Source of the DNA: Aquila chrysaetos chrysaetos | Lineage: Eukaryota > Chordata > Aves > Accipitriformes > Accipitridae | NCBI RefSeq assembly: GCF_900496995.4 | Contig: NC_044006.1 | Coordinates: 22,280,214 to 22,344,213 of the forward strand | Direction of reading: 5' to 3' | Length of the DNA stretch: 64,000 nt | Shown: positions 38,100-56,600 of the stretch, piece by piece | Position numbering within the stretch: position 1 is the first letter of the stretch | How the letters are laid out: each line of letters starts with the position of its first letter | The notes under the pieces: generated by a model | The model's database searches: none | Told to the model about the DNA's origin: nothing | The model's input: only the letters and a program-made list of their open reading frames with translations | Translations under genes and position numbers: made by a program

Positions 38100-38435
38100 T
38101 GCGGCGATGAAAGAGGCACTCGGGATGACAACGAGATGGTTCCGAAGCAACAGCAAAAAGACCTCTTCGTTGTCTCTTACAGCACATTTATATGTCACGA
38201 AAACAGGAGTGCATATCTGGCTCAACTGGGATGTTTGCCAGTCCTCAGAACACTTAAACACACACTCCACACGCATACTCGTGACTGTCTTCAGCCACAT
38301 CTTCCCAGGCACACACCAGGCAGTCCTCCGACCTGACCTTGTAAAACTAGTTCTTCAAAGGCTTGGCAAACATGCAGCACAAATTCTAACATTCTCGCTT
38401 GATTCAAATACCAGGTGTTCCAAGCTGCTCCCACA
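38100..38435 (-). repeat. 3' LTR of the class II provirus
   Basis: 336 bp. It starts TGTGGGAGCAGC on the minus strand directly after the polypurine tract and ends ...GCCGCA at 38100. The homologous 5' copy is at 45400-45737. Confidence 0.94.
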
Positions 38436-38450
38436 TCTACCCCTTTTTTG
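38436..38450 (-). other. Polypurine tract of the provirus
   Basis: On the minus strand a purine-rich run AAAAAAGGGGTAGA abuts the TG of the 3' LTR. This is the usual plus-strand DNA primer site of retroviruses. Confidence 0.88.
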
Positions 38451-41360
38451 TTTAGGAACATCAGATTCACAAGGAAGGCAGCAAGGACTCTAGCTTTGAA
38501 TTGACCCAATCCTTGTACTGCTCCCCAGATGATTCTGATTGCTACAAACATACAAATGATTAATAACCCTCCAACAGCAAGAAAAATTCAGATACACAGT
38601 TTTAAACCTTCAAACCATGTTTTTGGATTTAACCATTTACCACTATTAGGCAATTCTTCAAAAAACATCTTGTTCTGCTAATTGTGTATATTTCCCATTT
38701 GATCTTGTAGTATCTGTGCAAGATTTTAGATCTCTCCTGCAATATTAATAGCAAACGCACCTTGTAAATGCGCCTTCACCCGATTCAAATTGTATACACT
38801 TTCATTCCCTTGTAAAGGAGTTACACACAGCCCTTGTTTTCGAAATTCCCAATCACAATGTAATTTCATTCTATTTTGTAATGCACTTTGTCTATCTCCA
38901 TGTGATGGGTTGACCCTGGCTGGAAGCCAGGTGCCCACCAAAGCCGTTTTATCACTCCCCACTCGTCAGCTGGACAGGGAGATGGGAAATGAGGTTTGTG
39001 GTCACTTCGTCACATGTTATCTCTGTTGCTTCATCCTCCTCAGGGGCAGCACTCATCACACTCTTCCCCTGCTCCAGCGTGGGGTCTCTCCCACGGGAGA
39101 CAGTCCTCCACAAACTTCAACATGGGTCCCTCCCGCAGGCTGCAGCCCTTCACGAACTGCTCCAGCATGGGTCCCTTCCACGGCGTGCAGTCCTTCAGGA
39201 GCACACTGCTCCAGCGTGGGTCCCCCACGGGGTCACAAGTCCTGCCAGAAAACCCGCCCTGTGGGCTTCTCTCTCCACAGATCCACAGGTCCTGCCAGCA
39301 GCCTGCTCCAGCACGGGCTTCCCACAGGGTCACAGCCTCATTTGGGTGCCCACCTGCTCCGGCGTGGGGTCCTCCACGGGCTGCAGGTGGATATCTGCTC
39401 CACCGTGGACCTCCATGGGCTGCAGGGGGACAGCCTGCCTCACCATGGTCTTCACCACGGGCTGCAGGGGAATCTCTGCTCTGGCGCCTGGAGCATGTTC
39501 TCCCCCCTCCTTCACTGACCTGGGTGTCTGCAGGGTTGTTTCTCTTACATGTTCTCACTCTCTCTGGCTGCAGTTTCTGTGTGTCCCGCAACCCTCCCCC
39601 TCCTTTTTTTTTTTTCTTTCTTTTTTTCTCTCCCCCCCCCCCCCCCCCCCGCTTTTTTTTTTAAAATGTTGTCACAGAGGCGCTACCACTATTGTTGATG
39701 GGCTTGGCTTTGGCCAGCGGCGGGGCCATCTTAGAGCCAGCCGGCATTGACTCCATTGGACACAGGGGAAGCCACCAGCAGCCCCCACAGAAGCCACCCC
39801 TGTAACCCCCCGCTACCAAAACCTTGCCACACAAACCCAATACACTCCAAGCCAAATTACCACTGCTTCTAAAGTGTCCAATCATGCTAGTATTTGTTGA
39901 TCAATTTGTACCTGGGTATTTATTTCAGCTGTAACATTTTCTAATACATTAGCTACTGTGTGAGCAGTCTGAACAGATTTCGCAAGCACCGTGGTAGCAA
40001 CGGCGGCAGTAGTTGCAATAATAATAGCTGATACTATAAAGGCAGTTAGCCATCCTATAAATCATTCTGGGTGACTATTTGTCTGCTTTAAAAGCCTTGA
40101 TAATTGACTTAATCCTGATTCCCCTTCCCACGATTTGGTCATATTTACAGGGATCCACAATTCAGCATGACGTCGCATTGGCATGATTACTATAAGATTT
40201 AGTTCAGATATATTCTTATGAGTAAAACAGCTAAAATACCAAGGTTGACTCAGATTAGTTTCAAAAGCATGGTTATGTAAAGCAATATCTACAGATTGAG
40301 CTGCTACAAAAACATAAGGATGTGAAGTACATATCATCACCGAATCTTTGTGATTCTGTGTCAGGTTCAAAGTATACAATGAATTGTTCTTTCGATAATC
40401 ACCATGAGCTATTTGTCGTTTTATAAATGGCATACCTATCATCCATGACTTCATGAAAAAAGGGTCCAGTGTTGTTATTATACTGAGCTTGTAATACTGG
40501 CCCAGACAATCCTCCCTCGGACCCTTTGAGGGTTTCATTCGTTACTTGTGAGAAGTTAACTGGATGTGATGAACTACTTATAAGGTGTCTTCTGGGTCCC
40601 CAATCTACAATCAGAAAGATTAGTGTCATTAATGATTGAATCATGATCAATGTCAATAATAGAGATAAGTCAAATTTCCTATATGGAACTGTTTATTCTC
40701 ATGTTGCTGATAAAGCAAATGAAATTTGAGTGTCACTGGCAAACAATTATTTACAACTTGGTTGGATAAGCAAAAAGGAGGAAATTCAGAATAATAAGTA
40801 TGTGTGTCATTGACACGGATCCATTCTTTCTTTTCTTCTCGTGGGCCAGGAGGTGGTAACCATACGCCTCCCATCCATTTTGTGTCATTACTAGAGACAG
40901 GAATCTCTGAATCCCACCATGTTACTGGCCTAAACAAGGGAGGGTCAGTAACATGGGCCCAATAAAAATGTTGTGATTGAGCCATGGTGACTATGTAAAG
41001 AAAAAAGATCAGAATTCTTACAGTACTGTTGCTGGCCACTATTGCCAGGTATGCTAAAAAAGATGTTCTCTGGAGTAGGAACTGCTCCTACACATTGCAT
41101 CATCATGCTAGCTTGTTGCTGCATTCTCTTCAAATCTCCCCACGTGATAGCTTTTTCATTCTCGATGCGCCACTTCCTCTTCATTCGTTTCTACTCTTTC
41201 AAATTCAGAGTCTTCATCTGCAGGATTGGGTTGTCCCAGTAGTTTCATCAGCTCATAATAGGGTTTACGTGACAAGCAGGCAGCCACCTGGGTCCTGCTG
41301 GTAGAAGAACACACGCATACCCTCTTCCCCGAGTTATTAGTACAATAGGACCAAGCCATG
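38451..41360 (-). pseudogene. Degraded class II env
   Basis: Env remnant read on the minus strand. A leader containing a TWGDLK stretch and a hydrophobic signal-like segment lies at about 40985-41184, the surface-subunit remnant is at about 40100-41000 (several N-glycosylation sequons), and the hydrophobic fusion-peptide-like stretch is at about 39900-40060. The rest of the transmembrane subunit lies to the left of the nested LTR at about 38451-38895. Frame changes occur near 41000, 40650 and 40540, and there is a stop at 40062-40064. It resembles class II retroviral envelopes rather than gammaretroviral ones. It is non-functional. Confidence 0.8.
38901..39844 (-). mobile_element. ERVL-type solo LTR inserted in the provirus env
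   Basis: A complete 944-bp LTR on the minus strand, TG...CA, beginning TGTATTGGGTTTGTGTGGCA. It is flanked by a perfect 5-bp target duplication CTCCA (38896-38900 and 39845-39849). It interrupts the transmembrane part of env, so it arrived after the provirus. It contains a T-rich and C-homopolymer stretch at about 39605-39660. The long open frames on plus (up to 253 codons) are incidental to its internal GC-rich repeats. The same family is present, broken, at 25841-26786. Confidence 0.93.
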
Positions 41361-44100
41361 AGTTACTTACTAATGGATCTCGATATAATACTTTTGGTCG
41401 TTCTGTAAACTTCACCTGTTCACCAGAATAATACTTTTCCATGGGTGTGACAGATTGTTGAGAATTCACATTTAAAAAATTTAAGGTACAAATTGCATTG
41501 TCTAATTGTTCCTGTGGGCTCATATTCCCCCTTTTTTGTCTTAACAGCATATTTTTTAAGGTCGCATGGCTGCATTCAATTATACCTTGTCCTTGCAGGT
41601 TATAGGGTAGCCCTGTGACATGAGCTATACCCCATTGTTGCAGAAACAATTGTGTGCTTTTAGCGGTGTAACCAGGCCCGTTGTCTGTTTTTATCATTTT
41701 GGGAACCCCAAGAATTGCAAAACAACGGGTCCAGTGTTTTTTGATATCTTTTACCATCTCCCCTGTGCGTGCAGACGCACACAGCACTCCAGAAAAGGTA
41801 TCTACAGATACATGTACATACTTAAGACGTCCGAAAGAATTTACATGGGTAACATCTGTTTGCCATATTTCATTAGCTTGTAGGCCTCAAGGTGTAACAC
41901 CACTAGGAAAACTGTGTGGTGTCAGTTGCTGACAATCAGGGCAAGAGCGAATAATGTCCTTGGCTTGAGATAAAGAAATCTTAAATTGTTTGCTCAAGCC
42001 AGCAGCATTTTGGTGAAAAAGGGAATGAGATGCTCTTGCATAATCAAATCGTAATACAGCTACTGTCAATGAATCCGCTCTTGCATTACCTTTTGTCAAG
42101 GGTCCTGATAAAGTGGTATGAGATCGAATGTAAACAATAAATAAGGGATGTTTTCGATGGGAAATCAAAGACTGAATTTGCAAAGGCAAATCAAACAACT
42201 CTCTGTCATTAATTTCTTTCAGAAAGGCACCATTGATACGTTGAACAATATTAACAACATACTCAGAGTCGCATACTATATTTAAGGGCTCATGTGAAAA
42301 CAATGTGAGGGCACGCAAAACTGCCCAGAGTTCAATTTTTTGAGTAGATCCGTCATGTTTTGTTTCTGAATATTTCCACTCATTGTTGTCATGCCACAAT
42401 ACAGCTGCTTTTCCTGTTTTTCTGGAGGCGTCTACAAAAACAGTTTTAGCATGGTTAATAGATTTCATGTTTGAACAGTTACGTCTTCAGCTAGAGGTAA
42501 ATATATTAAGTTATGTAAGAATTTATCGGGTGGATAGGAAAATGTAATTCTGCCTACAAAATCAGCCAATGCAATCTGAAACTGCTCAGAATTTTCTAAA
42601 AGGAATTGATAATTAGAGGTAGTGAGCAGCAGATGAATTATTTCTGGATCATAACCGGTAATACTTTGCACCTGAGCATGGCCTTTCATTATAAGAAGAG
42701 CATACGGTCCAGCTGGAGTAGTGATTGTTTTCTTTAGCGTGTTGGGGAGAAAAATCCATTCCAAATAATATACTTTGTAATTTCTAGCTGTCCTATTAAT
42801 CCAATTGGCTGATACTCTGTCCTGAGTACAAAGAAACGGACAGGCAAAGAACTCCTTATGCGATCTGCTTTCATCTTTGAAATGTGTTCAGTAACTAATT
42901 TCAGCTCTTGCTCTGCAGCAGAGGTCAATGTTCGCTTCGAAGCGAGATTGGAATCGCCCTTTAATAAATTAAAGAGATTACACAGTTGATGATTAGCTAA
43001 TCCGAGCATAGGGTGAACCCAATTAATAGCTCCTAACAGTTTTTAAGCATAGTTGAGGGTGCCGATTTGTACGTCTAATTTTAGTGTCTGAGGCTTAACA
43101 TGTCGTTCAGATAAAACCCACCCTAGATATTTCCAGGACGGCATGGACTGAATTTTCTCTTTTGCAACTTGCAATCCATGAGCTTGAAGTGCTATCAGTA
43201 ACTGTTCTAAGGTTTGAACAATATATGTTTGTTCTTTAGCACTGATGAGAATATCATCCATATAGTGATAAATGATACTAGAAGGGAACTGTTGTTGAAC
43301 GGGTGCCAGAACGGCAGCAACATACAGCTGACAAATTGTAGGGCTATTCATCATTCCTTGTAGCAACACAGTCCAATGATATCTATCCATTGGCTGTGCA
43401 TTATTTACAGAAGGCACAGAAAAAGCAAAATGTTCACAGTCTTCAGGATGGAGAGGGATAGTGAAAAAGCAATCTTTTAAATCAATTATGAAAAGGTTCC
43501 AATCTGCTGGTAAAACAGTAGGATTTGGGATTCCTGGTTATAAAGATCCCATTGATTGCATTACTGCATTAATAGCTATCAAATCATGCAATAGTCTCCA
43601 TTTCCCTCATTTTTTAGGGGTAACAAAAATGGGGGTATTCCATGGGCTATTAGACTGAACAATGTGCCCTGTTTGAAGCTGTTCCTGGACTAGTTGTATG
43701 GCATGAGTTAACTTGTCCCCTTTTAATGGCCACAGATCAACCCAAACTGGTTTTTCTGTTAACCATTTCAGTTTGAGCAGGGCTTTAATGTCAGTGACCG
43801 CTACAATAAATTTGACTTTTCCATGGTTAATGTCATGTTGCATTGCTGCAACAAGTCTCGTCCCCATAGATTCATGGGTGTTTGCATTTACATAAGGTTG
43901 AATCCATGCCCCCTTTTTTTCAGGGCCAGTTACTGCTAACAAATGAATGCTCCGAAGTGGTACTTGCAACCCCCCTATTCCTGTGATGGCAGTATGTACT
44001 GGTTCTACAGGCCAATCAGGTGTCCAAACATTTTGAGACATAATCGAAACATCGGCACCTGTATCTGCTAGTCCCGAAAACTCTTTTTCCCTGTATTTGA
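41248..44100 (-). pseudogene. Degraded pro-pol (protease, RT, RNase H, integrase)
   Basis: The protease active-site motif DTGAD is encoded at about 44050-44075, in a frame different from the upstream gag frame. Reverse transcriptase follows at 43043-44041 with the YMDD catalytic box near 43255-43266. RNase H at about 42000-42480 keeps its acidic residues (VFVDAS, KIELWAV, CDSEYV and an NARAD motif). Integrase starts with an H-x3-H / C-x2-C zinc-binding module at about 41930-42030, and the DDE triad is spread over about 41860, 41685 and 41577. Stops or frame changes occur near 43605, 43425, 43040, 42740, 42465 and 41887. It is not translatable as a single product. Confidence 0.92.
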
Positions 44101-45234
44101 ATTTCTAATGTGGGCTGTTTTGTAGTAATAGCTTTTGTCCAAAAGACATTTTCATTTGCGCTACCAAAGTTCCCTTCACCTCGGGGAACTTGTTTTGAAT
44201 TTGGAACCCAAATAATAATAGCTAATTCTTGGTATTCTAATTTCCAAACAGAGTACCGTGCTGAGGTAAGCACCGTTTTCATTAATGCAAACCAGTCCCA
44301 AGGTGTCATTATATAAGAATTCGAGATAGCATCTACAATTCCAACTGTAAACGTGCTCTGTAAACCATTTTCCTGTACGGACTTCCTCAATTCTTTAAAA
44401 ACCTGATAAGGCAAGCCGTTGTGAACAGGGTTTTGATTTTGGCGAAATATTACAGGGAAAGGGAAAGTAGTACGATCTCCTTGTGACACAGTCTCTTCCC
44501 TGCACCGCTGCAAGGCACAAGCCACAGGACTAGACAGGGGCATAGAGTCAGAGGGATTAGCAGGAGAAAGAGATACAGGCAAGGCAGCAAAGCCAGGTTC
44601 TGTTTAAGTTCTGCAAACCCTGGAGGGGGAGTACCGGGCGGTCGGGGTGCGTGGTGGGGCGGCGGCGAAGCGGGCGCGGAGGCCGCGGGAGGCGGCGGCG
44701 GGGACCCGCAGGCGGTGGTGGGGACCCGCAGGCGGTGGTGGGGGCCGGCAACCCCGCGGAGCCCGTGCTCCCGCCCGCTGCCCGCCGGCCTGCCGGCGGG
44801 GTGTGTGCGTTTTGCGGTGGTGGTGCGGGCGGTGGTGGGGGATATAAATCTGGTTCTGGTTGGGGGGCCGCTGGAGCCGATGGAATAACTTCGTCAGAAT
44901 CACGGTTATTATCACCATCAGCCTCAGGTTTTTGTTCCACATCAGCCTCAGAAGCCTTTAACGGTTGTAAAGCGGCAAAAAGGAATTTCCACGTTATAAT
45001 AGCTGAATTGGGAAGTGCAAGCCTCAGCTCCTTTCTTGTTTGCATGTGCTCCCCCACTCTTTCCCAAAGCGTTGTATCAAAGGTACCGTTCTGCGTAAAC
45101 CAATTACAATGTTCTTTTACCAAGAGCAATAACTGTTCTAGTTGCTTTTCAGTAAGCTTAAATCCCGCTGCACGAACTATTTGTTGCAAAACCTTTAAGT
45201 ATAAGCGATGCTCTTGTGATACAGCTTGTCCCAT
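44016..45234 (-). pseudogene. Degraded gag with internal deletion
   Basis: The start ATG at 45232-45234 opens an MGQ N-terminus typical of a myristoylated matrix protein, and a matrix domain of about 110 residues follows. A Pro-rich segment then becomes very GC-rich (44635-44850) and ends at a stop near 44557. The capsid N-terminal domain continues in another frame at 44016-44582. Instead of the capsid C-terminal domain, nucleocapsid zinc knuckles and the rest of the usual spacer, the sequence passes straight into the N-terminus of protease near 44130. At least several hundred bases typical of class II proviruses are therefore missing. Confidence 0.88.
44640..44850. repeat. GC-rich tract with short tandem repeat inside gag
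   Basis: About 200 bp of very high GC, contrasting with the AT-rich provirus around it. It includes a roughly 20-bp unit (GGGACCCGCAGGCGGTGGTG) repeated twice in tandem at about 44699-44742. In the gag frame it encodes a Pro/Ala/Arg-rich stretch. Confidence 0.8.
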
Positions 45235-45377
45235 CGTGCTATTCTACACAACCCCGTAGCTTTTCCATTCAACGGATGCTACTGTTCCTGATTTTTAAGG
45301 AATTGTGGCCACAATTACTCACCCGTCGGGTTGCGGGTCACCGCAAAGTTCCTCTGAGCTTTCTGCCGTCTCCTGGA

Positions 45378-45395
45378 GCTTCACACGGGGCACCA
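45378..45395 (-). other. Primer-binding site, tRNA-Met (elongator) type
   Basis: Four bases after the 5' LTR, the minus strand reads TGGTGCCCCGTGTGAAGC. Its complement ends CACACGGGGCACCA, which matches the 3' end of vertebrate elongator tRNA-Met as I remember it at 16 of 18 positions. Confidence 0.75.
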
Positions 45396-45399
45396 AAAA

Positions 45400-45737
45400 T
45401 GCGGCGATGAAAGAGGCACTCGGGATGACAACGAGATGGTTCCAAAACAATGGCAAAAAGACCTCTTCATTGTCTCTTACAGCACATTTATATGTTACTA
45501 AAACAGGAGCGCATATCTGGCTCAACTGGGATGTTTGCCAGTCCTCAGAACACTTAAACACACACTCCACACGCATACTCGTGACTGTCTTCAGCCACAT
45601 CTTCCCAGGCACACACCAGGCAGTCCTCCGACCTGACCTTGTAAAACTAGTTCTTCAAAGGCTTGACAAACATGCAGCACAACAAGTTCTAACATTCACT
45701 CTTGATTCAAATGCAGGTGTTCTGAGCTGGTCCCACA
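45400..45737 (-). repeat. 5' LTR of the class II provirus
   Basis: 338 bp, about 95% identical to the 3' LTR by hand alignment. It ends ...GCCGCA, four bases before the primer-binding site. The target duplication partner GCAGAC follows on the right at 45738-45743. Confidence 0.94.
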
Positions 45738-45743
45738 GCAGAC

Positions 45744-53598
<7,855 letters not shown>

Positions 53599-53624
53599 CT
53601 TCAGTCCTGCCATACTGCGAGAGA

Positions 53625-53630
53625 AATAAA
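53625..53630 (+). promoter_or_regulatory. RPSA polyadenylation signal
   Basis: Canonical AATAAA 27 bases after the stop codon. Confidence 0.95.
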
Positions 53631-53645
53631 GACTAGTTTAATACA

Positions 53646-56600
53646 CAGCGTGCCCGGTACTGCTTTTTTTAACCTTGCTGGCAGGTGAAATATGCGGGTA
53701 GCGTGGGGAACAGTCCTTGGGCAAGGGTGGGAGGGTCTGTAAACTGCTCTTTGACTCCTTTTTGGTGGAGTTGGGCGTTTTGGGCTCTGGCACTGGGCTG
53801 CCCTCCTGCCCTGGGGGGGCCTTCCCATTTCCCACCTTCCCTTGTGGCAGCTTGCTGTTGGTCAGCGGGAGGGCAGTGGTGGAGGGGAGGGAAGATGTCA
53901 CCGGGTGACGTGCAGGGCAGGGCTGGTTTTCTTGCCACTCCCCGTGTGGGGTTTCACCAGTTTGTGGGATGAGGTGGGGTCTGGTGGGTGGGTGCGGGTG
54001 GTGGCCTGGCCCCACGGTGTGGGGAGGAGAGCCCTTGAGTAGGAGCTGCTCCCCTGGTGAAACACCAGTTCTAGCATCAGTGTTACTGATTCCTTCCTCA
54101 AAAATACCACAGTAATTCTCGGGGGAAAAACCAAGCATTAATTCGTGTGCTTTAACTATTTTGAGGGTTGTATTTCTGTGATTAATAGCAATAATGGGAG
54201 GTGGACCACCAAGAGGAACGGGGGTTTTGTTCGTTGGAGGTGGAGATTCAGGTTGGATCCTTTTTTCCATATTGCTATGGTCTCAGCATTCTCCTTTTTC
54301 TACCTTCAGCCATGCCAACCAAGCTGTAAAGAATGTTTTCCTTTAGCACATGTGCTCGTTTGCTTTTACTGTAATAGTGCATATTAGCAGTCAAAAACCT
54401 AAAGCAAGCTATGTACATTATTGCACAGTATCTGTCCAAAGGAAGGTGATCTTTTTTCCTGTTGTCTTCACCTATTAGATGCAAGGCAACTAAACATTTT
54501 GTTAATTACTAACAGCTTTTAGCCAAGAGGCATGTGACCACTTTACTCTTTGGCCCCAAAAGGGCCTTTCCTGTTCTGTGTGCTGTGTTCTTCCGACGTG
54601 TGTTCCTTGCACATCCTCGAGTCCTCTACTTCCCAGCACCCAGCAGCGGGAGGCTCCTTCCTGCCACCTGAGGTCTGTCACCGCATGTCAGGATGGGGTG
54701 AGAACCTCTTTGCTTTGGGACTCTGGGTGCGTGTTGTAGCTGGATAGGGGACAGTCTGTGCAGCAGCTGTTGATTGACTCCCCAGTTCTGAGATTGCCCC
54801 AAATAACTTGTCGCCCTGGTCTTTCTTTTCACCCTACCACATTAAAAGTTTTCAAACTCTGAGCATAGGCTTACCCCTCTGTACTTTGGATCATTGCTAT
54901 GACTGTTTCATCATGTCACACTTTCAACATTTCACACACCATCACACACACACACACCGTTGTCCCTTTTCTTCATCGGTTTTGTAACCTCCTTCATGCG
55001 AACATGTTCCAGTTAATGAGAATATACCAGTCATCAGACAGCTCCTGTGTGGGTGACGGTGCTGTTTTAAATCCGTGATAGCTGCATCTGATGTACTTGA
55101 TACTGAAATATTTCTGGCACATTACTTGGAATGTGCTTGTTTTCATCTAAGGATTTCCGAAAGTATCACTTCAACTTTTATGATAAGTGTCTTTTTTAGG
55201 ACCAAGGACTGCCAGTGAGAGGTGGATCCACACAATCTGGGAAGAGAGGGTCAGGAGACAGATCTCTGCATGTGGATTCAGAATTACCTTCTTGGGGTAA
55301 CTGGGGTGGGGCGGGAGAGCTTGTTTGAATGGAGCTCTGCAGAGGGGATGAATAGCAGCCCTTTAGAAAAGGAGGCAGCCTTGGCTGCAGCAGCAGAGGG
55401 CACGTTACAGGAAGGCTACCTTCCTTAGCATGCTGGGAGCACAGGGGAGGAGTGGTCTCAGCACAGGGGGTGGAGGCAGGGGCAGAGACATGGCAGGAGA
55501 TCTTTCATCTGCCAGAGCTTCCCCTGTGGCAAATACCTGGTGGATACGATCTATTGAGGCAGTGCAGAGGGCTAGGAAGAGGAGGTAGGAGCAAATCTTG
55601 GAGGCAGTGGCTTGTTTATTATTGTAATATTTTCTGGCAAATGCAGTGTTGATGTTAAAAAAGGACAGGAGAGAAATTGTAGCCATGTTCTTCTGGATGG
55701 ATGTGATCTGACCCAAGATGGCTTAGGCGGAGATCTCCATGAAGCGAAAACAATTTCTTTCCCTTGAGGGTCTGGCAGAGTTCCCTTTCTCCACGACCTT
55801 CTGTTTGTATTTGGTTTGGGTTGGTTGAACTGGGCTAGATATGCTTCTTAGGATAGCCTTTCTCTTCCACCTTTTGGTCGCAACAGGAGCTAGCTGGTGT
55901 TGCTGAGCATCACAGAACCCCTCTGGAGAAATGAGCTGTTGAAGAGTCCTTGCCAATATGCTGCTATGTCATCCATGAATCTCATATACACATGTGCTTT
56001 CCAATTCCCTCCCTAATATATGTGCCCCCATTCACAGATGTTCCTTTTCCTCTCCAGTCATTTCTTTGCTCAGAAAATCACATATTTTGAGTATCCGAGT
56101 ATTGTTGTAGGATTACATCAAGGCTTTTCTTTTACAGGAAGCAAAGGGCTTTATGCGCTGTTGAAGAGACACAGCTCTGTTTACTTACGGCTGCAAAAAT
56201 GTTCCGCTTTTCCCATCTGTAGGCTGTTGTGCTTTGTGAAACAGTGGAAATCATTGTAGGATGATTGATGCTGTCTTTTAGGAGTATGGTATACTCATAT
56301 TGGAAGCCTGTTTACTAGAATTGGTGTGCAATATATAAGTAAGTATGCAGAGGAAAGCGAGTTGTGTATGGTTGATGAATTCACCTCACTGCTTCTCTTA
56401 GGAGGCTTCCTTCCCACCCAGGAGTGCCAGTGTGCACTTGGAGTGGATATTGTCATTTTAAATTTTTTTTTTTTCTTTCTTGGGTTGATAGCATCCTGGT
56501 GCAGATAGACTTTAGACGGAGTAAAGCACATGGTAAATCCGCAATTGTCATGAACTTGGCACTCTTCAAAGCTGTGTAACTTGAACCTTCTCAGGACAGA

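Larger units (their letters stand above)
38100..45737 (-). mobile_element. Class II (betaretrovirus-like) endogenous provirus
   Basis: A provirus of about 7.6 kb on the minus strand, bounded by two LTRs of 336-338 bp (TG...CA). A 6-bp target duplication flanks it: CCAGAC at 38094-38099 and GCAGAC at 45738-45743, differing at one base. A 6-bp duplication fits class II/ERVK-type integration. Order from the 5' end (right): LTR, primer-binding site, gag, pro, pol (RT, RNase H, integrase), env, polypurine tract, LTR. Every gene is interrupted by stops or frame changes, and a solo LTR sits in env. The LTRs differ at roughly 16 sites plus two small indels by my hand count (about 5%), so the insertion is not recent. 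It is not coding-competent as read. Confidence 0.95.

Noticed and set aside
38790-39750. Plus-strand frames of up to 253 codons
   Set aside because: They lie inside the solo LTR and are antisense to it. Short internal repeats keep the frames open.
44651-45259. 202-codon plus-strand frame
   Set aside because: Antisense to gag of the provirus, with a Gly/Arg stretch from the GC-rich tract.
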